Source: Actibacterium lipolyticum | Lineage (GTDB): Bacteria; Pseudomonadota; Alphaproteobacteria; Rhodobacterales; Rhodobacteraceae | Direction: 5' to 3' | Assembly (NCBI RefSeq): GCF_900184935.1 | Contig: NZ_FXYE01000003.1 | Span: forward strand, 1 to 64,000 | DNA: 64,000 nucleotides | In this document: positions 42,829 to 51,453 of the stretch, in pieces | How positions within the stretch are numbered: the first letter of the stretch is position 1 | How the letters are laid out: the number at the start of each line of letters is the position of its first letter | Notes under the pieces: model-generated | What the model was told of the DNA's origin: nothing | The model's input: only the letters and a program-made list of their open reading frames with translations | The model's database searches: none | Translations under genes and position numbers: made by a program

Positions 42829-43758
42829 ATGGCTTACGACACCGCAAACACCTACGAGACGATCGAACTTTTCGGACTGACCGAGAGGGACGCGCAGCTG
42901 CCGATCCCGGAGGATCACGTCCTGACCAACCACATCATCCGCGAGAGCTTCGAGGCTTTGCTCGGTCAGCTGCGCGGGACCGGGCTTGAAGCAGAGATCG
43001 AACCGCTGGCCCATGGGCTCGCCACGATCCTGCAGCGCCGCAAGGTGGCGCTTGGCAAGGAGGTCGACCGCACCGCCGACAAGATCGGCGCGCTGGCAAA
43101 ATCCCACGACGGATCGGAGATCGCCGAGACCGCGCTCGAAGAGGCGCAAGCGCGCTTTGTGCAGCTGCGCGAGATCGTCGGCGCCATCGAGGTAATGAGC
43201 GAGGCGGCGGCGGAATGCTACGAGGTCGAAACGGGCCACGCCTTCATCCCGGCAGCCGGGTCGCGCGCAAGCGTCCGGGCGCAGGAGACCGGGGCGGTCT
43301 TCGAGGCGCGGCAGCTCCTGGAGCAGCACGACCGTGAAACCGCCGAGAAGTCGAAAGTCGAGGGGGTGCCCCTGATCGTCTCAGGCGCCACCGACTGGAC
43401 CGATGTCGATGTGATCTTCAACACGCTCGACAAGGTTCGCGAACGGATCAAGCAGAACCGCAATCAGGAGATCTTCCTCTGCCATAAGGGTGGCAAGCAC
43501 GGGGCGGAGATGATTGCGGCTCGGTGGGCCCGGGCACGCGGGGTCGCGCAGGCGCGCTTCGATCCGCGCTGGTCCGCGCATGGCCGGGCGGCACCGTTCA
43601 AGTGCAACGACGAAATGCTGGATGACAAGTTCGCGGCGACGGGGGTTGTACTCTTCGGCGGCAACGGGGTCGCGCTGAACCTCGGGCAGAAGGCGGAAGC
43701 GAAAGGTCTGACGGTCATGCGGGTTGCGGACCCGGCGAAGAAGGCGTCGCAGGATTGA
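42829..43758 (+). CDS. DUF2493 domain protein
   Basis: The 309-residue protein has a helical N-terminal part (about 1-175, with TNHIIRESFEALLGQLRGTG) and a C-terminal DUF2493 domain, a Rossmann-like fold related to SLOG/DprA nucleotide-binding proteins. That domain has LIVSGATDWTDVDVIFNTLD, FLCHKGGKHGAEMIAARWA and GVVLFGGNGVALNLGQKA. SLOG relatives bind nucleotides or nucleic acid, and this family is common on alphaproteobacterial plasmids. The ATG at 42829 is the start that fits the family. An efficient terminator follows directly. Confidence 0.82.
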   Translation: MAYDTANTYETIELFGLTERDAQLPIPEDHVLTNHIIRESFEALLGQLRGTGLEAEIEPLAHGLATILQRRKVALGKEVDRTADKIGALAKSHDGSEIAETALEEAQARFVQLREIVGAIEVMSEAAAECYEVETGHAFIPAAGSRASVRAQETGAVFEARQLLEQHDRETAEKSKVEGVPLIVSGATDWTDVDVIFNTLDKVRERIKQNRNQEIFLCHKGGKHGAEMIAARWARARGVAQARFDPRWSAHGRAAPFKCNDEMLDDKFAATGVVLFGGNGVALNLGQKAEAKGLTVMRVADPAKKASQD

Positions 43759-43764
43759 AGAGAG

Positions 43765-43797
43765 AGGGTCGCCTTCGGGCGGCCCTTTCGTTGTTTT
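43765..43797 (+). terminator. Rho-independent terminator with TTCG loop
   Basis: GGGTCGCC (43766-43773) and GGCGGCCC (43778-43785) close a TTCG tetraloop; a T-rich tail follows. It ends the DUF2493 transcript. Confidence 0.8.
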
Positions 43798-43861
43798 CCC
43801 AGATGTGTGCGAACCTCAGGCGTGTCGCAGCGAACTCCAGCAACGGGTAGCAAAAGTCTTG

Positions 43862-45067
43862 ATGACTGCAACACGGCCAATGTGGTTTTGGGAATGGCTG
43901 GATGGTATCTCGATGCAATCACAGCTTAATGTGGCCGTGCGGCAGAAGACATTTGTTGCGCAGCTCAACACCCGAACAGGTTTTTCCTCGATGCCTTTTT
44001 CTCCGGAACGCACCAAAGAGATCCAATCACGCATTGATGCGCGTTTGCGGTCCGGGCAGGCAAACGATTGGGAAGTGTCTTTTCTCACAAACATGGCTGA
44101 ACGGTTTGAGCGTCACGGGACGGAGACGCGCCTGAGCAAAGCTCAGTACGCCAGCCTGCACAAAGTCCTGAAACTGGAAGGGGAAAAACCGGCCCAGACA
44201 AGGGCAGCTGCCGACGACGGCACTTCGAAACCAGCACCAAAGCGCAGCTCCAGAGCCGTTCAGGCGAGACCTCGTCCGATCTCCGTGAGCCGCGCAATCA
44301 CCGCACCTCGGCGTGCCGTGCGAAAGGCTCAACGCCAAATCATGGTGCCGCTGGTTATTGCTGTCGGGTTCTTCGCATTGGTTGGATCATTGTTTGAGAC
44401 GTCGAATTCGCGATCCACGCCCTACAGTCCGTCAGCAATTCCCACATCGCAAACGACAAACACCACTTACGTCTATGTGACAGGGACACGTGTCAACCAA
44501 CGTTCTGAGCCGTCTACCGCGAACGCTGTGATGGGCGTCTTGAGCGAAGGGACTCGCGTCGAAATGCTTCGCGATGAAGGGCAATGGACCCAAATTCGGT
44601 CTAACTTGGGAGTGGGCTGGATGTCTTCCAGTTTCCTATCGCCGGTCGCGCCACCTGCAGAGCGACCCGCCTCGCAGGACCGGTCGCTTCGCGCCAGCGA
44701 TGTACGGATCATCGACGGTGACACCGTCGACATTCGCGGGCTGCCGGCGAACGTCCGCCTTGTCGGGTTCAATGCCCCTGAGACGTGGCGGCCGTCCTGC
44801 ACTGCAGAGCGTCAGGTCGGGGAACGTGCAACGGCGCGTCTGAGCCAGTTGGTGCGGAATGCGGCATCGATAGAATTTGAACGCGTGGCGTGCTCGTGTC
44901 GACCCGGTACCGAAGGCACCGATCGTTGCAACTTTGGACGCCTATGTGGATCGCTGTTCGTAGACGGTCAGGATGTGGGACGCACTCTGATTGGGGAAGG
45001 ACTGGCTGTGCCATACCGGTGCGGCCGGACCAGCTGTCCTCCGCGTCCTCAAGCTTGGTGCGGATAA
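43862..45067 (+). CDS. Membrane-anchored SH3-domain thermonuclease (SNase-like)
   Basis: The C-terminal third (about 285-401) is an SNase-like nuclease with RIIDGDTVDIRG, VRLVGFNAPE and VGERATARLSQL, followed by a Cys-rich insertion (CSCRPGTEGTDRCNFGRLC) and LIGEGLAVPYRC. Before it lies a bacterial SH3 domain (about 210-265, TRVNQRSEPSTANAV through GWMSSSFLSP). A single membrane segment (MVPLVIAVGFFALVGSLFE, near 162-180) follows a basic cytoplasmic part. The topology puts the nuclease outside the membrane, in the periplasm. The ATG at 43862 is a tentative start; 43913 is also possible. It could degrade incoming or extracellular DNA, or process DNA near the conjugation machinery. Confidence 0.75.
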   Translation: MTATRPMWFWEWLDGISMQSQLNVAVRQKTFVAQLNTRTGFSSMPFSPERTKEIQSRIDARLRSGQANDWEVSFLTNMAERFERHGTETRLSKAQYASLHKVLKLEGEKPAQTRAAADDGTSKPAPKRSSRAVQARPRPISVSRAITAPRRAVRKAQRQIMVPLVIAVGFFALVGSLFETSNSRSTPYSPSAIPTSQTTNTTYVYVTGTRVNQRSEPSTANAVMGVLSEGTRVEMLRDEGQWTQIRSNLGVGWMSSSFLSPVAPPAERPASQDRSLRASDVRIIDGDTVDIRGLPANVRLVGFNAPETWRPSCTAERQVGERATARLSQLVRNAASIEFERVACSCRPGTEGTDRCNFGRLCGSLFVDGQDVGRTLIGEGLAVPYRCGRTSCPPRPQAWCG

Positions 45068-45429
45068 CATCACAACCATCTCAACACCGGAGAACTGGAC
45101 TTCGCTCGAGGCTGAACAACCGCCCTGCTGTTCGTTGCGCGCGACAGACCAAATCCCCAAAACTTTGAATCAGAGCGAACCCGACCTTCACCTCTATCGA
45201 GATCAACGAGAACTGTGGCGACTGCGATGTGGCGGCGCATATTTGGGTCTCTTCTTTTTGCTCATTGATGTGGATCGCACGGGGTCGGCCCGTTCGTGCC
45301 CTCAGCTCACGCTTCGGCAAGCACAAATACGGCTTCCACGGCGGGCCGCGGACCCTCCGCATTTGCGCTTGCGACCGGGCCTCTTGCCCCCGTGCCGGGT
45401 GATCCTCATCGCAACAAGGAGTAACCCAA
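45068..45429. other. Intergenic stretch without a recognised gene
   Basis: These 362 bases show open frames only as a product of GC content, with no ribosome sites or family-like sequence. The right end carries AACAAGGAGTAACCC, the ribosome site of the 68-aa gene at 45430. I see no other structure. Confidence 0.4.
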
Positions 45430-45636
45430 ATGACCAACCACTACGTCGCCACCGTCCCCGTCAAGTTCACCGATACCGATGGCCAGGAGCGCACCCGTTT
45501 TCAGCGCGTGGGCGCGATGTTCCGCAACACCCGCAACGGGGATGGCTCGGAGTTCTTCAGCCTCAAGCTCGACTTCCCGGTCGCGGTCTCGGAGCTGGTG
45601 ATGTTCCCGCCGAGCGCAAAGGATCCGCAGGACTAA
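45430..45636 (+). CDS. Small conserved plasmid protein (68 aa)
   Basis: A good ribosome site (AAGGAG, 9 nt) precedes the ATG. The 68-residue product reads VPVKFTDTDGQERTRFQRVG in the middle and ends in SAKDPQD. It has a beta-rich look, resembling half of a DUF736-type domain (RFQRVGAMF, GSEFFSLKLD), but I cannot confirm the family. A strong hairpin lies just after the stop. Confidence 0.65.
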   Translation: MTNHYVATVPVKFTDTDGQERTRFQRVGAMFRNTRNGDGSEFFSLKLDFPVAVSELVMFPPSAKDPQD

Positions 45637-45652
45637 ATCCTCTGACGAGGAT

Positions 45653-45683
45653 GGGCCGCCCCGAGACGATCTTGGGGCGGCCC
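45653..45683. terminator. GC-rich hairpin after the 68-aa gene
   Basis: GGGCCGCCCC at 45653-45662 pairs perfectly with GGGGCGGCCC at 45674-45683 around an 11-nt loop. There is no T-tract, so it may act as an mRNA 3' stabiliser or weak terminator. Confidence 0.5.
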
Positions 45684-45873
45684 GATCCCTGTTCCAGGGA
45701 TGCCGGGTCCGGCGGTCAGATCGCCCGAGGCGACCTCACGAAGCCGCCGGTCGCTGCGCATTTAACGGACGCACTTCGCCCGGAATGATCAGGCCGCGAC
45801 AGACCGGCCAGTCAGCCTCAAGGGGGCCATCCACAAAAACCTATCGGCCAGGGCCTCCCGGTTTTTGCGGCAG

Positions 45874-45893
45874 AGATTTGGGGACCCAAATCT
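45874..45893. repeat. Inverted repeat in candidate oriT, first
   Basis: AGATTTGGG and CCCAAATCT form perfect 9-bp arms around GA. It lies 306 bp before mobC. Confidence 0.65.
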
Positions 45894-45955
45894 GGTCCTC
45901 CTTGACCCTGCCTGTCCGCCCTGTCGGTGGGGTTTGCACCCGCCCGCGTTTCCGT

Positions 45956-45975
45956 CCGAACACATGAGTGTTCGG
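45956..45975. repeat. Inverted repeat in candidate oriT, second
   Basis: CCGAACAC and GTGTTCGG form perfect 8-bp arms around ATGA. Part of this element (ACACATGAGTG) also occurs near 42556, upstream of the DUF2493 gene. It lies 224 bp before mobC. Confidence 0.65.
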
Positions 45976-46198
45976 CCAGAGCCTCGGGCGGGGCTGGGGA
46001 AGGGGGACTTCCAAAGCTGGAGGCTGTGCTGGTGGTGACGGGACAGGCCCGCGTCCCTGCGGGCCGCGGCGTGAAGCGGACACCAAGGCTGCCTGACCCT
46101 GAATGCGACGTAAGTATATAATTGACAGGTTTGTATATTATCGTAAGGTGGAGGCAGCCTTGGTGGAAGGTGGCAGGAAATAGGGGGTCTTTCTTCGC

Positions 46199-46780
46199 AT
46201 GTCGCGCTCAAAACGTCTCACAGATGCGGACCGCATGGAGATCGTTCGCGAAGCTGCGGAAGGCGTTTCCACTTCAGTGCTGGCGGAACGGTTTGGCGTG
46301 TCGGTGCGGGCGATCCAGTACACGCTCAAAGCTGATGCCGAGCGCCAGACGGATGCTGCGATCCCGGTCTCAGCGGTCAGTGTGAAGGTCACGGCTACGG
46401 AGCTGGTGGCGCTCGACGAGGTGCTGGCGAAGGCGGGGATCGAGAGCCGGGCCGAGGGGCTGCGGCGGCTGATCCAGGCGGCGGGTGGGGTGTTCGTTCC
46501 GGACGCGCAGATGGCTGCTGAGATGGCGCGCTACCGCGCCTCTCTGCACGAGGTCGGCAATGGGGTCGCGCAGATCGCCAAGCAGATGACACAGGCCAAC
46601 CGCACGGGGCATGCGGCTGGCCCGGTGTTCACGGAACTGCGTCTTGCGCAGATGCGCGGGCTGGCGCGGTTCATTCTGGATTCCGCTGACGAGATCGATC
46701 TGCTCCTGCGCCGCCGTCGGGACGCGATGCAGCTCGAGGCCACGGCCGCGCTGAGGGAGTTTGCGCATGCGGCTGAATGA
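46199..46780 (+). CDS. mobC: Relaxosome accessory protein MobC
   Basis: The 193-residue protein has an N-terminal helix-turn-helix (about 10-45, ADRMEIVREAAEGVSTSVLAERFGVS), followed by the MobC core (VKVTATELVALDEVLAKAGIESRAEGLRRLIQAAGG shown here only by its ends VKVTATEL and RRLIQAAGG; then NGVAQIAKQMTQANRTG). MobC proteins melt oriT DNA and place the relaxase. It overlaps the relaxase gene by 14 bases and lies directly after the candidate oriT. Confidence 0.85.
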   Translation: MSRSKRLTDADRMEIVREAAEGVSTSVLAERFGVSVRAIQYTLKADAERQTDAAIPVSAVSVKVTATELVALDEVLAKAGIESRAEGLRRLIQAAGGVFVPDAQMAAEMARYRASLHEVGNGVAQIAKQMTQANRTGHAAGPVFTELRLAQMRGLARFILDSADEIDLLLRRRRDAMQLEATAALREFAHAAE

Positions 46781-49100
46781 TGCCGTCCATGCCGTCACGG
46801 GCGAGGTCTTCCGGGATGGCTGGAGCCGCGTCCGGGGCTCGATGCAAGGTCTGCATGTGGCCAAGCAGACCCAGCTTACCCGCGCGGCAGCGGGGCATCG
46901 GCCAGCGGTGTTCAAGGCGATCCGGGGCGGCGGCACGCATACCAAATCGCAGCTCGCAAACCAGCTCGATTACCTCACCACCAAGTCCACACATATCGTG
47001 GACAGTAGCGGGTTCCTGGATGGCAAAGCGAAACTCGAGGCGAGTGACATCAAGGACCTGACCGCGCGCTTTGCCAAGCGCTGGGATGCGGGCTTCAAGC
47101 CCAAGCTGGGCCAGACCACCCACTTGCTCATGTCCTTCCCCATCGGCACGCGCGGCGAGGATGTGCGCGACATCGCGACGGATGTGGCCGAGCGGTTCTT
47201 CCAGACTGATGAGGGGCATTTCGACTACATCATCGCGGTGCATGAGGACCGCGATCACCCCCATGCGCATCTGGTGCTGAACCGCCGCTCGCAAGAAGGC
47301 GAGTTCTTCTTCCTCGGCCGCAACCACCGCTTCAACTATGACGATTTCCGCCTCGCCATGGTCGAGGAGGCGGAGAAGTACGGCGTGCGGCTGGAAGCCA
47401 CGCGGCGGGTGGAGCGCGGCGTCGTGCATTACCCAGCCCGCACCAGCGAGGTTTATGCGGCGAAAGACGAGGGTCGCGCGCCCCGCGAGCGGGAACGTGT
47501 TGGGCAGGACCTGACCCGGACGCTGGCAGAGATCGCCAACACCAGAACCGTCTATCATTCGCTTGCCGCAGAGGCCTCCCGGGAGGCCCGGGAAGACATC
47601 GCCGCGGCACTTTTTCGCGCGGGCGAGGTGCTCGCGCATGGCGGGCAGGTGGACCGAACAGGAGATGTTTATATGGCCGAGGATCAAAGCTTCGAGGACC
47701 TGAGAAGCCTCTATGCGGAAAAGCTCGCGCGGGTGCAGGGCATGATCGCCGAGAAGCCTGACGCGGAACGTCCCGTCCTGGAAAAACGCCTCATCGAGAT
47801 CCAGACGCAGGTCCAGCACATGCAGCCTCTCGGTTTGCGATCATCCGCGCTGTCAGAGACCCCCTCGGAGGGCGGGATCTATTCCGAGGCGAACATCGAC
47901 ACCAGCCAGCTTGAGCGTCTGGCCGAGCCCGACCTGAGATCGCGCATTGACGCGGCACTACGGGGCACCGGGATCAGCACATCGGAAGTGGTGGCCCGGA
48001 TCGAGACCGGGGCCTCAAATGCAGCGCTCGAGCATCAATGGATCGCCAATGATCTCGCCAAGGTGGCCGAGGCGCGGGATCTGAACCTTGAACGCCGCGC
48101 TGATCTGGAACAGGCGCGCGACGTTCTCAACGATGTGCATGTCGCGCTTGGCACGCTGCTGGAACGGGAGAACGTGCTGCGCCGGGATGGTGTCATGGAA
48201 GCGGAAGTGGTCAGCGAGCGGTTCCATTATCATGAGGGCGCGGTGCGGGCGATGGAAGGGACAATCCGTCAGGAGATGCGCGCAGACGGCCTGACAGCGC
48301 AGCAGATCGAGGACCGGGATTGGGAGGTTGTCTCGCGGGCGGAGCGCCGGATCGAGACGGAGCAGCGCGCGTATCTCGAGGCACACCCGGACCTGCTCGC
48401 ACGTCCTGGCGATGTGATCGACCGGTCTGAGCCCTACAGGGAGACCATCACCGATGCGGCCCGCGCCAGCGAGATCACCCGCGAGGTCGACCGCATCATG
48501 GAGGGACGCGATGTCCGCACACCTGTTGCGGATGCTGTCGCAGATGACTTGCGCGCGCGCTATCCGGACATGCCGTCCCACCTCGCCCGCGGGCTTGGCG
48601 CGACCTATGCGGCCGTCGTCGAGATACGCGACACGGAGGCCATCAATCAGGTCCGCCGCGAAAACGAGATGCGCGATGGGCTTGGGTCTGGAACGCGCGA
48701 CACACTCCTCGCAGCCCGCGATGAAACTGCTTCGCTGTCTGACCGTGCCGACCGCCTTGCAGACGAGATTGCGCGTGTCCTGGACCATGAGCGGGCGGGG
48801 GAGTTGTCCGCGCCCTTCGAGACCGAGGCGGAGCGGGACGCCTTCCGCGACGAGATCGCGCGGGTACTGGACGTTCGCCAACTCGACCGGCTCACATCTG
48901 GCGATGCCGATGCGCTGGAGAAGGTTCTCGAGGACCGCCTCGACCGGCTCTATGTCGCCAAGGTCTACCTGCAATCGGATGCAGCGACGGCCAACACGGA
49001 GGCCTTGCGCCAGGTGGTCGATGATCTTGCCGATACCGAATACGAAAAACACCGCGCGACGGACGTTGATGGCGAGACCGAGCGGGGTCAGGTCCATTGA
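46767..49100 (+). CDS. Relaxase (VirD2/MobA-like mobilisation nuclease)
   Basis: The N-terminal 250 residues hold the relaxase core. The metal-binding three-histidine motif HEDRDHPHAH lies at 159-168, followed by LVLNRRS, and an upstream TTHLLMSFP strand is typical of VirD2-like MOBP enzymes. A catalytic tyrosine should lie in the N-terminal part (for example Tyr in QLDYLTT) but I cannot fix it. The remaining 500 residues are acidic, helical and partly coiled-coil, as in large plasmid relaxases. It would nick oriT and lead the strand into the recipient. I prefer ATG 46767, which has GGGAG 8 nt upstream, over TTG 46761. The coupling-protein gene overlaps its stop. Confidence 0.88.
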   Translation: MRLNDAVHAVTGEVFRDGWSRVRGSMQGLHVAKQTQLTRAAAGHRPAVFKAIRGGGTHTKSQLANQLDYLTTKSTHIVDSSGFLDGKAKLEASDIKDLTARFAKRWDAGFKPKLGQTTHLLMSFPIGTRGEDVRDIATDVAERFFQTDEGHFDYIIAVHEDRDHPHAHLVLNRRSQEGEFFFLGRNHRFNYDDFRLAMVEEAEKYGVRLEATRRVERGVVHYPARTSEVYAAKDEGRAPRERERVGQDLTRTLAEIANTRTVYHSLAAEASREAREDIAAALFRAGEVLAHGGQVDRTGDVYMAEDQSFEDLRSLYAEKLARVQGMIAEKPDAERPVLEKRLIEIQTQVQHMQPLGLRSSALSETPSEGGIYSEANIDTSQLERLAEPDLRSRIDAALRGTGISTSEVVARIETGASNAALEHQWIANDLAKVAEARDLNLERRADLEQARDVLNDVHVALGTLLERENVLRRDGVMEAEVVSERFHYHEGAVRAMEGTIRQEMRADGLTAQQIEDRDWEVVSRAERRIETEQRAYLEAHPDLLARPGDVIDRSEPYRETITDAARASEITREVDRIMEGRDVRTPVADAVADDLRARYPDMPSHLARGLGATYAAVVEIRDTEAINQVRRENEMRDGLGSGTRDTLLAARDETASLSDRADRLADEIARVLDHERAGELSAPFETEAERDAFRDEIARVLDVRQLDRLTSGDADALEKVLEDRLDRLYVAKVYLQSDAATANTEALRQVVDDLADTEYEKHRATDVDGETERGQVH

Positions 49101-51109
49101 GCGCCTCCATGGGAAAAGCGCGGATCGCCACCGGTGTGCTTCTCGTTACGCTGGTGACCGCCGCCATGGGCTACACCATCGCCTCGGCCGTGCTGAGCTA
49201 CCAGGACCTTGGCTTCGGGGCCGAGATCGACTTTGCTTATATCGTGCAGAACTATCTGGCGATCCTCGATCGCCGCCCAGAGGACGCCCAACTCATCCAC
49301 CTGATCGTCGGCAGCTTTGCCGCCGCCGGCATGATGCTGAGCCTCGCCCTCTCGGGATCGGCCCTCACACGGTTTGGTCAGACCCATTGGCAGACTGCGC
49401 GCGAGATGAAGGCCAACGGGTTTTTTGGCGCGCCCGGGACCGGGTTCATCCTCGGCAAACTTGGGACGCCCGGCTCCCGCGCGAAATACATCTGCTCGAA
49501 AGTCTTCCCCCATGCCCTGATCGTGGCGCCCACGGGCCGCGGCAAGACCACGGGCTTTGTCATTCCGAACCTGCTCACCTGGCAAGGCTCTGCCGTGACG
49601 CTCGATGTGAAGGGCGAGTGTTTCGAGGCCACGGCGCGCCACCGCGCTGCCCAGGGCGACAAGGTCTATCGCTTTGCCCCCACCGATTGGGAGGGCAAGC
49701 GCACGCACCGCTACAACCCGCTCCTACGCATCTTTGAGCTGAAGGATCCCGCGCGCCAGCAGATGGAATTGCAGCTCCTCGCGACGCTCTTCCTGCAAAG
49801 CGACAATGACCGGGTGCAGGGCCTCCTCAAGGGCGGGATCGATCTCTTCGTGGCGGCAGGGCTCTTGGCCTTCCAGCGCAGGCGCCCCACCTTGGGCGAG
49901 ATCTACCGCATCGCTGCCTCGGGCGGGAACAAGCAGAAGGAGTATTTCGCGCGGGGCCACGAGGTCGACAACAGGGCCGCCAAACTGATCTTCACGCGGC
50001 TGGCGTCGACCAATAACGACACGCTGACCTCTTACGTCTCGCTCCTGATGACCTCGGGACTCGATCAATGGCAGAACCCTGCCATCGATGAGGCGACGGC
50101 GGTGTCGGATTTTGATTTCCGCACGATCCGGAAAAAGCCCTTTTCGGTCTATCTCGTGGTCCAGCCGCTGATGGTGAAGCCGCTCGCGCCGCTGATCCGG
50201 CTGTTTTTCTCCGACCTGCTCTCGGCCATGCAGGAAAAGGATCCCGGGCCAGACGAGCCCTGGCCGGTGATGATCATGCTCGACGAGTTCAATCGCCTCG
50301 GCAAAATGCCCATCGTGGTCGAAAGCATCGAGACACTGCGCACCTATCGTGGTCACCTCGCCGTTGTCACCCAAACCATCCCCGCCCTCGATGAAATCTA
50401 CGGCGAAAACACCCGCCGCGCCTTGCAGGGGAATGCGGGCGTGAAGCTCTACCTGACGCCCTCCGATGAAAAAACTGTCGAAGAGCTGAGCAAGGCAGTC
50501 GGCAAGACCACGAAAACCGTCGTCACGCGGTCGCAATCCATCGGCAAGAACCCCTTCGAGGGGCGCAGCCAATCAACACGGACCGAAGAGAGCTCTCTGC
50601 TCCCCGAAGACGAGGCGCGCCGCCTGCCACTCGACGAGATCGTCATGGTGATCGATGCCCAAATGCCGGTCCGCGCGAAGCGGATCCAGTATTTTGACGA
50701 CCGGCTGTTCAAGGCGATCCATGCTGCGCAGACGGGGAATCTGCCATTTCCGGAGCCGGGGGGAGGGGCGCCGCAAGGCAATCTGCCGTTGAGTATGCGC
50801 GCCATGCCGATGACGCCGCCTTCGAACGGAGCAGGTGGGTCTGACGCCGTCGTGGAGACCGCACGCCAAGATGCTGGCAGTCAAACGTCAGGGCAATCCG
50901 ACGTCGCCCCCAAAAAGACCGCGCCTGTCGTTCAAGCCGTCATCGCCGAGGAACAGCGCCAGATGGAGATGGATTTTGGAAGCAAGGTCGTGGATGCTGA
51001 CGCTGCGAGCGTCGTTGATGAGGCGCAGATGCGCTCCGCTGTCGATGGCTTGGACGACATGGAAGCGATGCTGCGAGAGGACCGTGGTGAAAAGCTGGTT
51101 GCGCGATAG
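49097..51109 (+). CDS. virD4: VirD4/TraG-type conjugative coupling protein
   Basis: Two N-terminal membrane segments (about 7-35 and 72-95) are followed by the coupling ATPase. Walker A is APTGRGKTTGF near 145-155, with NLLTWQGSAVTLDVKGE next, and Walker B is IMLDEFNRLGKM near 393-404. The conserved TQTIPALDEIYG follows, with an ALQGNAGVKLYL stretch. It links the relaxosome to a type IV secretion channel and pumps DNA. Its C-terminal 130 residues are variable and acidic, the expected partner-binding tail. The start is either TTG 49097, overlapping the relaxase stop (TTGA), or ATG 49109. No VirB/Trb genes are in the window, so transfer needs a channel encoded elsewhere. Confidence 0.92.
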   Translation: MSASMGKARIATGVLLVTLVTAAMGYTIASAVLSYQDLGFGAEIDFAYIVQNYLAILDRRPEDAQLIHLIVGSFAAAGMMLSLALSGSALTRFGQTHWQTAREMKANGFFGAPGTGFILGKLGTPGSRAKYICSKVFPHALIVAPTGRGKTTGFVIPNLLTWQGSAVTLDVKGECFEATARHRAAQGDKVYRFAPTDWEGKRTHRYNPLLRIFELKDPARQQMELQLLATLFLQSDNDRVQGLLKGGIDLFVAAGLLAFQRRRPTLGEIYRIAASGGNKQKEYFARGHEVDNRAAKLIFTRLASTNNDTLTSYVSLLMTSGLDQWQNPAIDEATAVSDFDFRTIRKKPFSVYLVVQPLMVKPLAPLIRLFFSDLLSAMQEKDPGPDEPWPVMIMLDEFNRLGKMPIVVESIETLRTYRGHLAVVTQTIPALDEIYGENTRRALQGNAGVKLYLTPSDEKTVEELSKAVGKTTKTVVTRSQSIGKNPFEGRSQSTRTEESSLLPEDEARRLPLDEIVMVIDAQMPVRAKRIQYFDDRLFKAIHAAQTGNLPFPEPGGGAPQGNLPLSMRAMPMTPPSNGAGGSDAVVETARQDAGSQTSGQSDVAPKKTAPVVQAVIAEEQRQMEMDFGSKVVDADAASVVDEAQMRSAVDGLDDMEAMLREDRGEKLVAR

Positions 51110-51453
51110 GGTGGCGAGGATAGCATGTCTGTTGCGCATGGCGCAGGAAAGTTATTGGCAGCAGCAGTTACATTTGTCTGGTTTGGGCTGAGTTTGAACT
51201 CCGTCTAGTGATGGATTGGACGGTTTTAGCAATGCTTTCAACAACTTAGTGGGCGCTGTGTGCACTGTGTGTGTAACATGGAATCGCCTTCTGGCGCGCC
51301 ATGTCGGGCGTTCGGCGGGTGCGAGAATTTGGTGAAAATTGAAGCGAGGTGGAGCCGGATCGACTTACGGTTCTTGCCCACCTAGGGGCACCTCGGGTAG
51401 CCACGTTGACATTAAGTGTCCTTTCGTTAGGTCGGCGGGCTGTGGATTGAATG
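51110..51453. other. Intergenic boundary between mobilisation and NO/nitrate genes
   Basis: No gene or clear structure is seen in these 344 bases, which separate the coupling-protein gene from the convergent nsrR gene. A GT-rich stretch (about 51250-51275) is the only compositional oddity. Because gene content changes from plasmid transfer to anaerobic respiration here, it may be an old insertion or rearrangement boundary, but no repeat or target-site duplication is visible. Confidence 0.4.

Larger units (their letters stand above)
45637..46198. other. Candidate oriT region upstream of the mobilisation genes
   Basis: No gene is seen in 562 bases. The region includes a GC-rich hairpin, two strong inverted repeats 62 bp apart and, nearer mobC, an AT-rich tract with TATAAT and TTGACA words (about 46108-46145). 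Inverted repeats followed by an AT-rich tract directly in front of mobC and a relaxase gene is the usual layout of an origin of transfer. The nick site cannot be identified from sequence alone. Confidence 0.5.

Noticed and set aside
42246-42989. 247-residue open frame between ietA and the DUF2493 gene
   Set aside because: It runs into the DUF2493 gene in another frame, has low-complexity Arg/Pro/Ala content and no ribosome site.
44991-45788. 265-residue open frame over the gap after the SNase gene and over the 68-aa gene
   Set aside because: It crosses a well-supported small gene in another frame and has no recognisable sequence.
46108-46145. Full sigma-70 promoter before mobC
   Set aside because: TTGACA and TATAAT words are present but in the wrong order or spacing, so I did not call a promoter.
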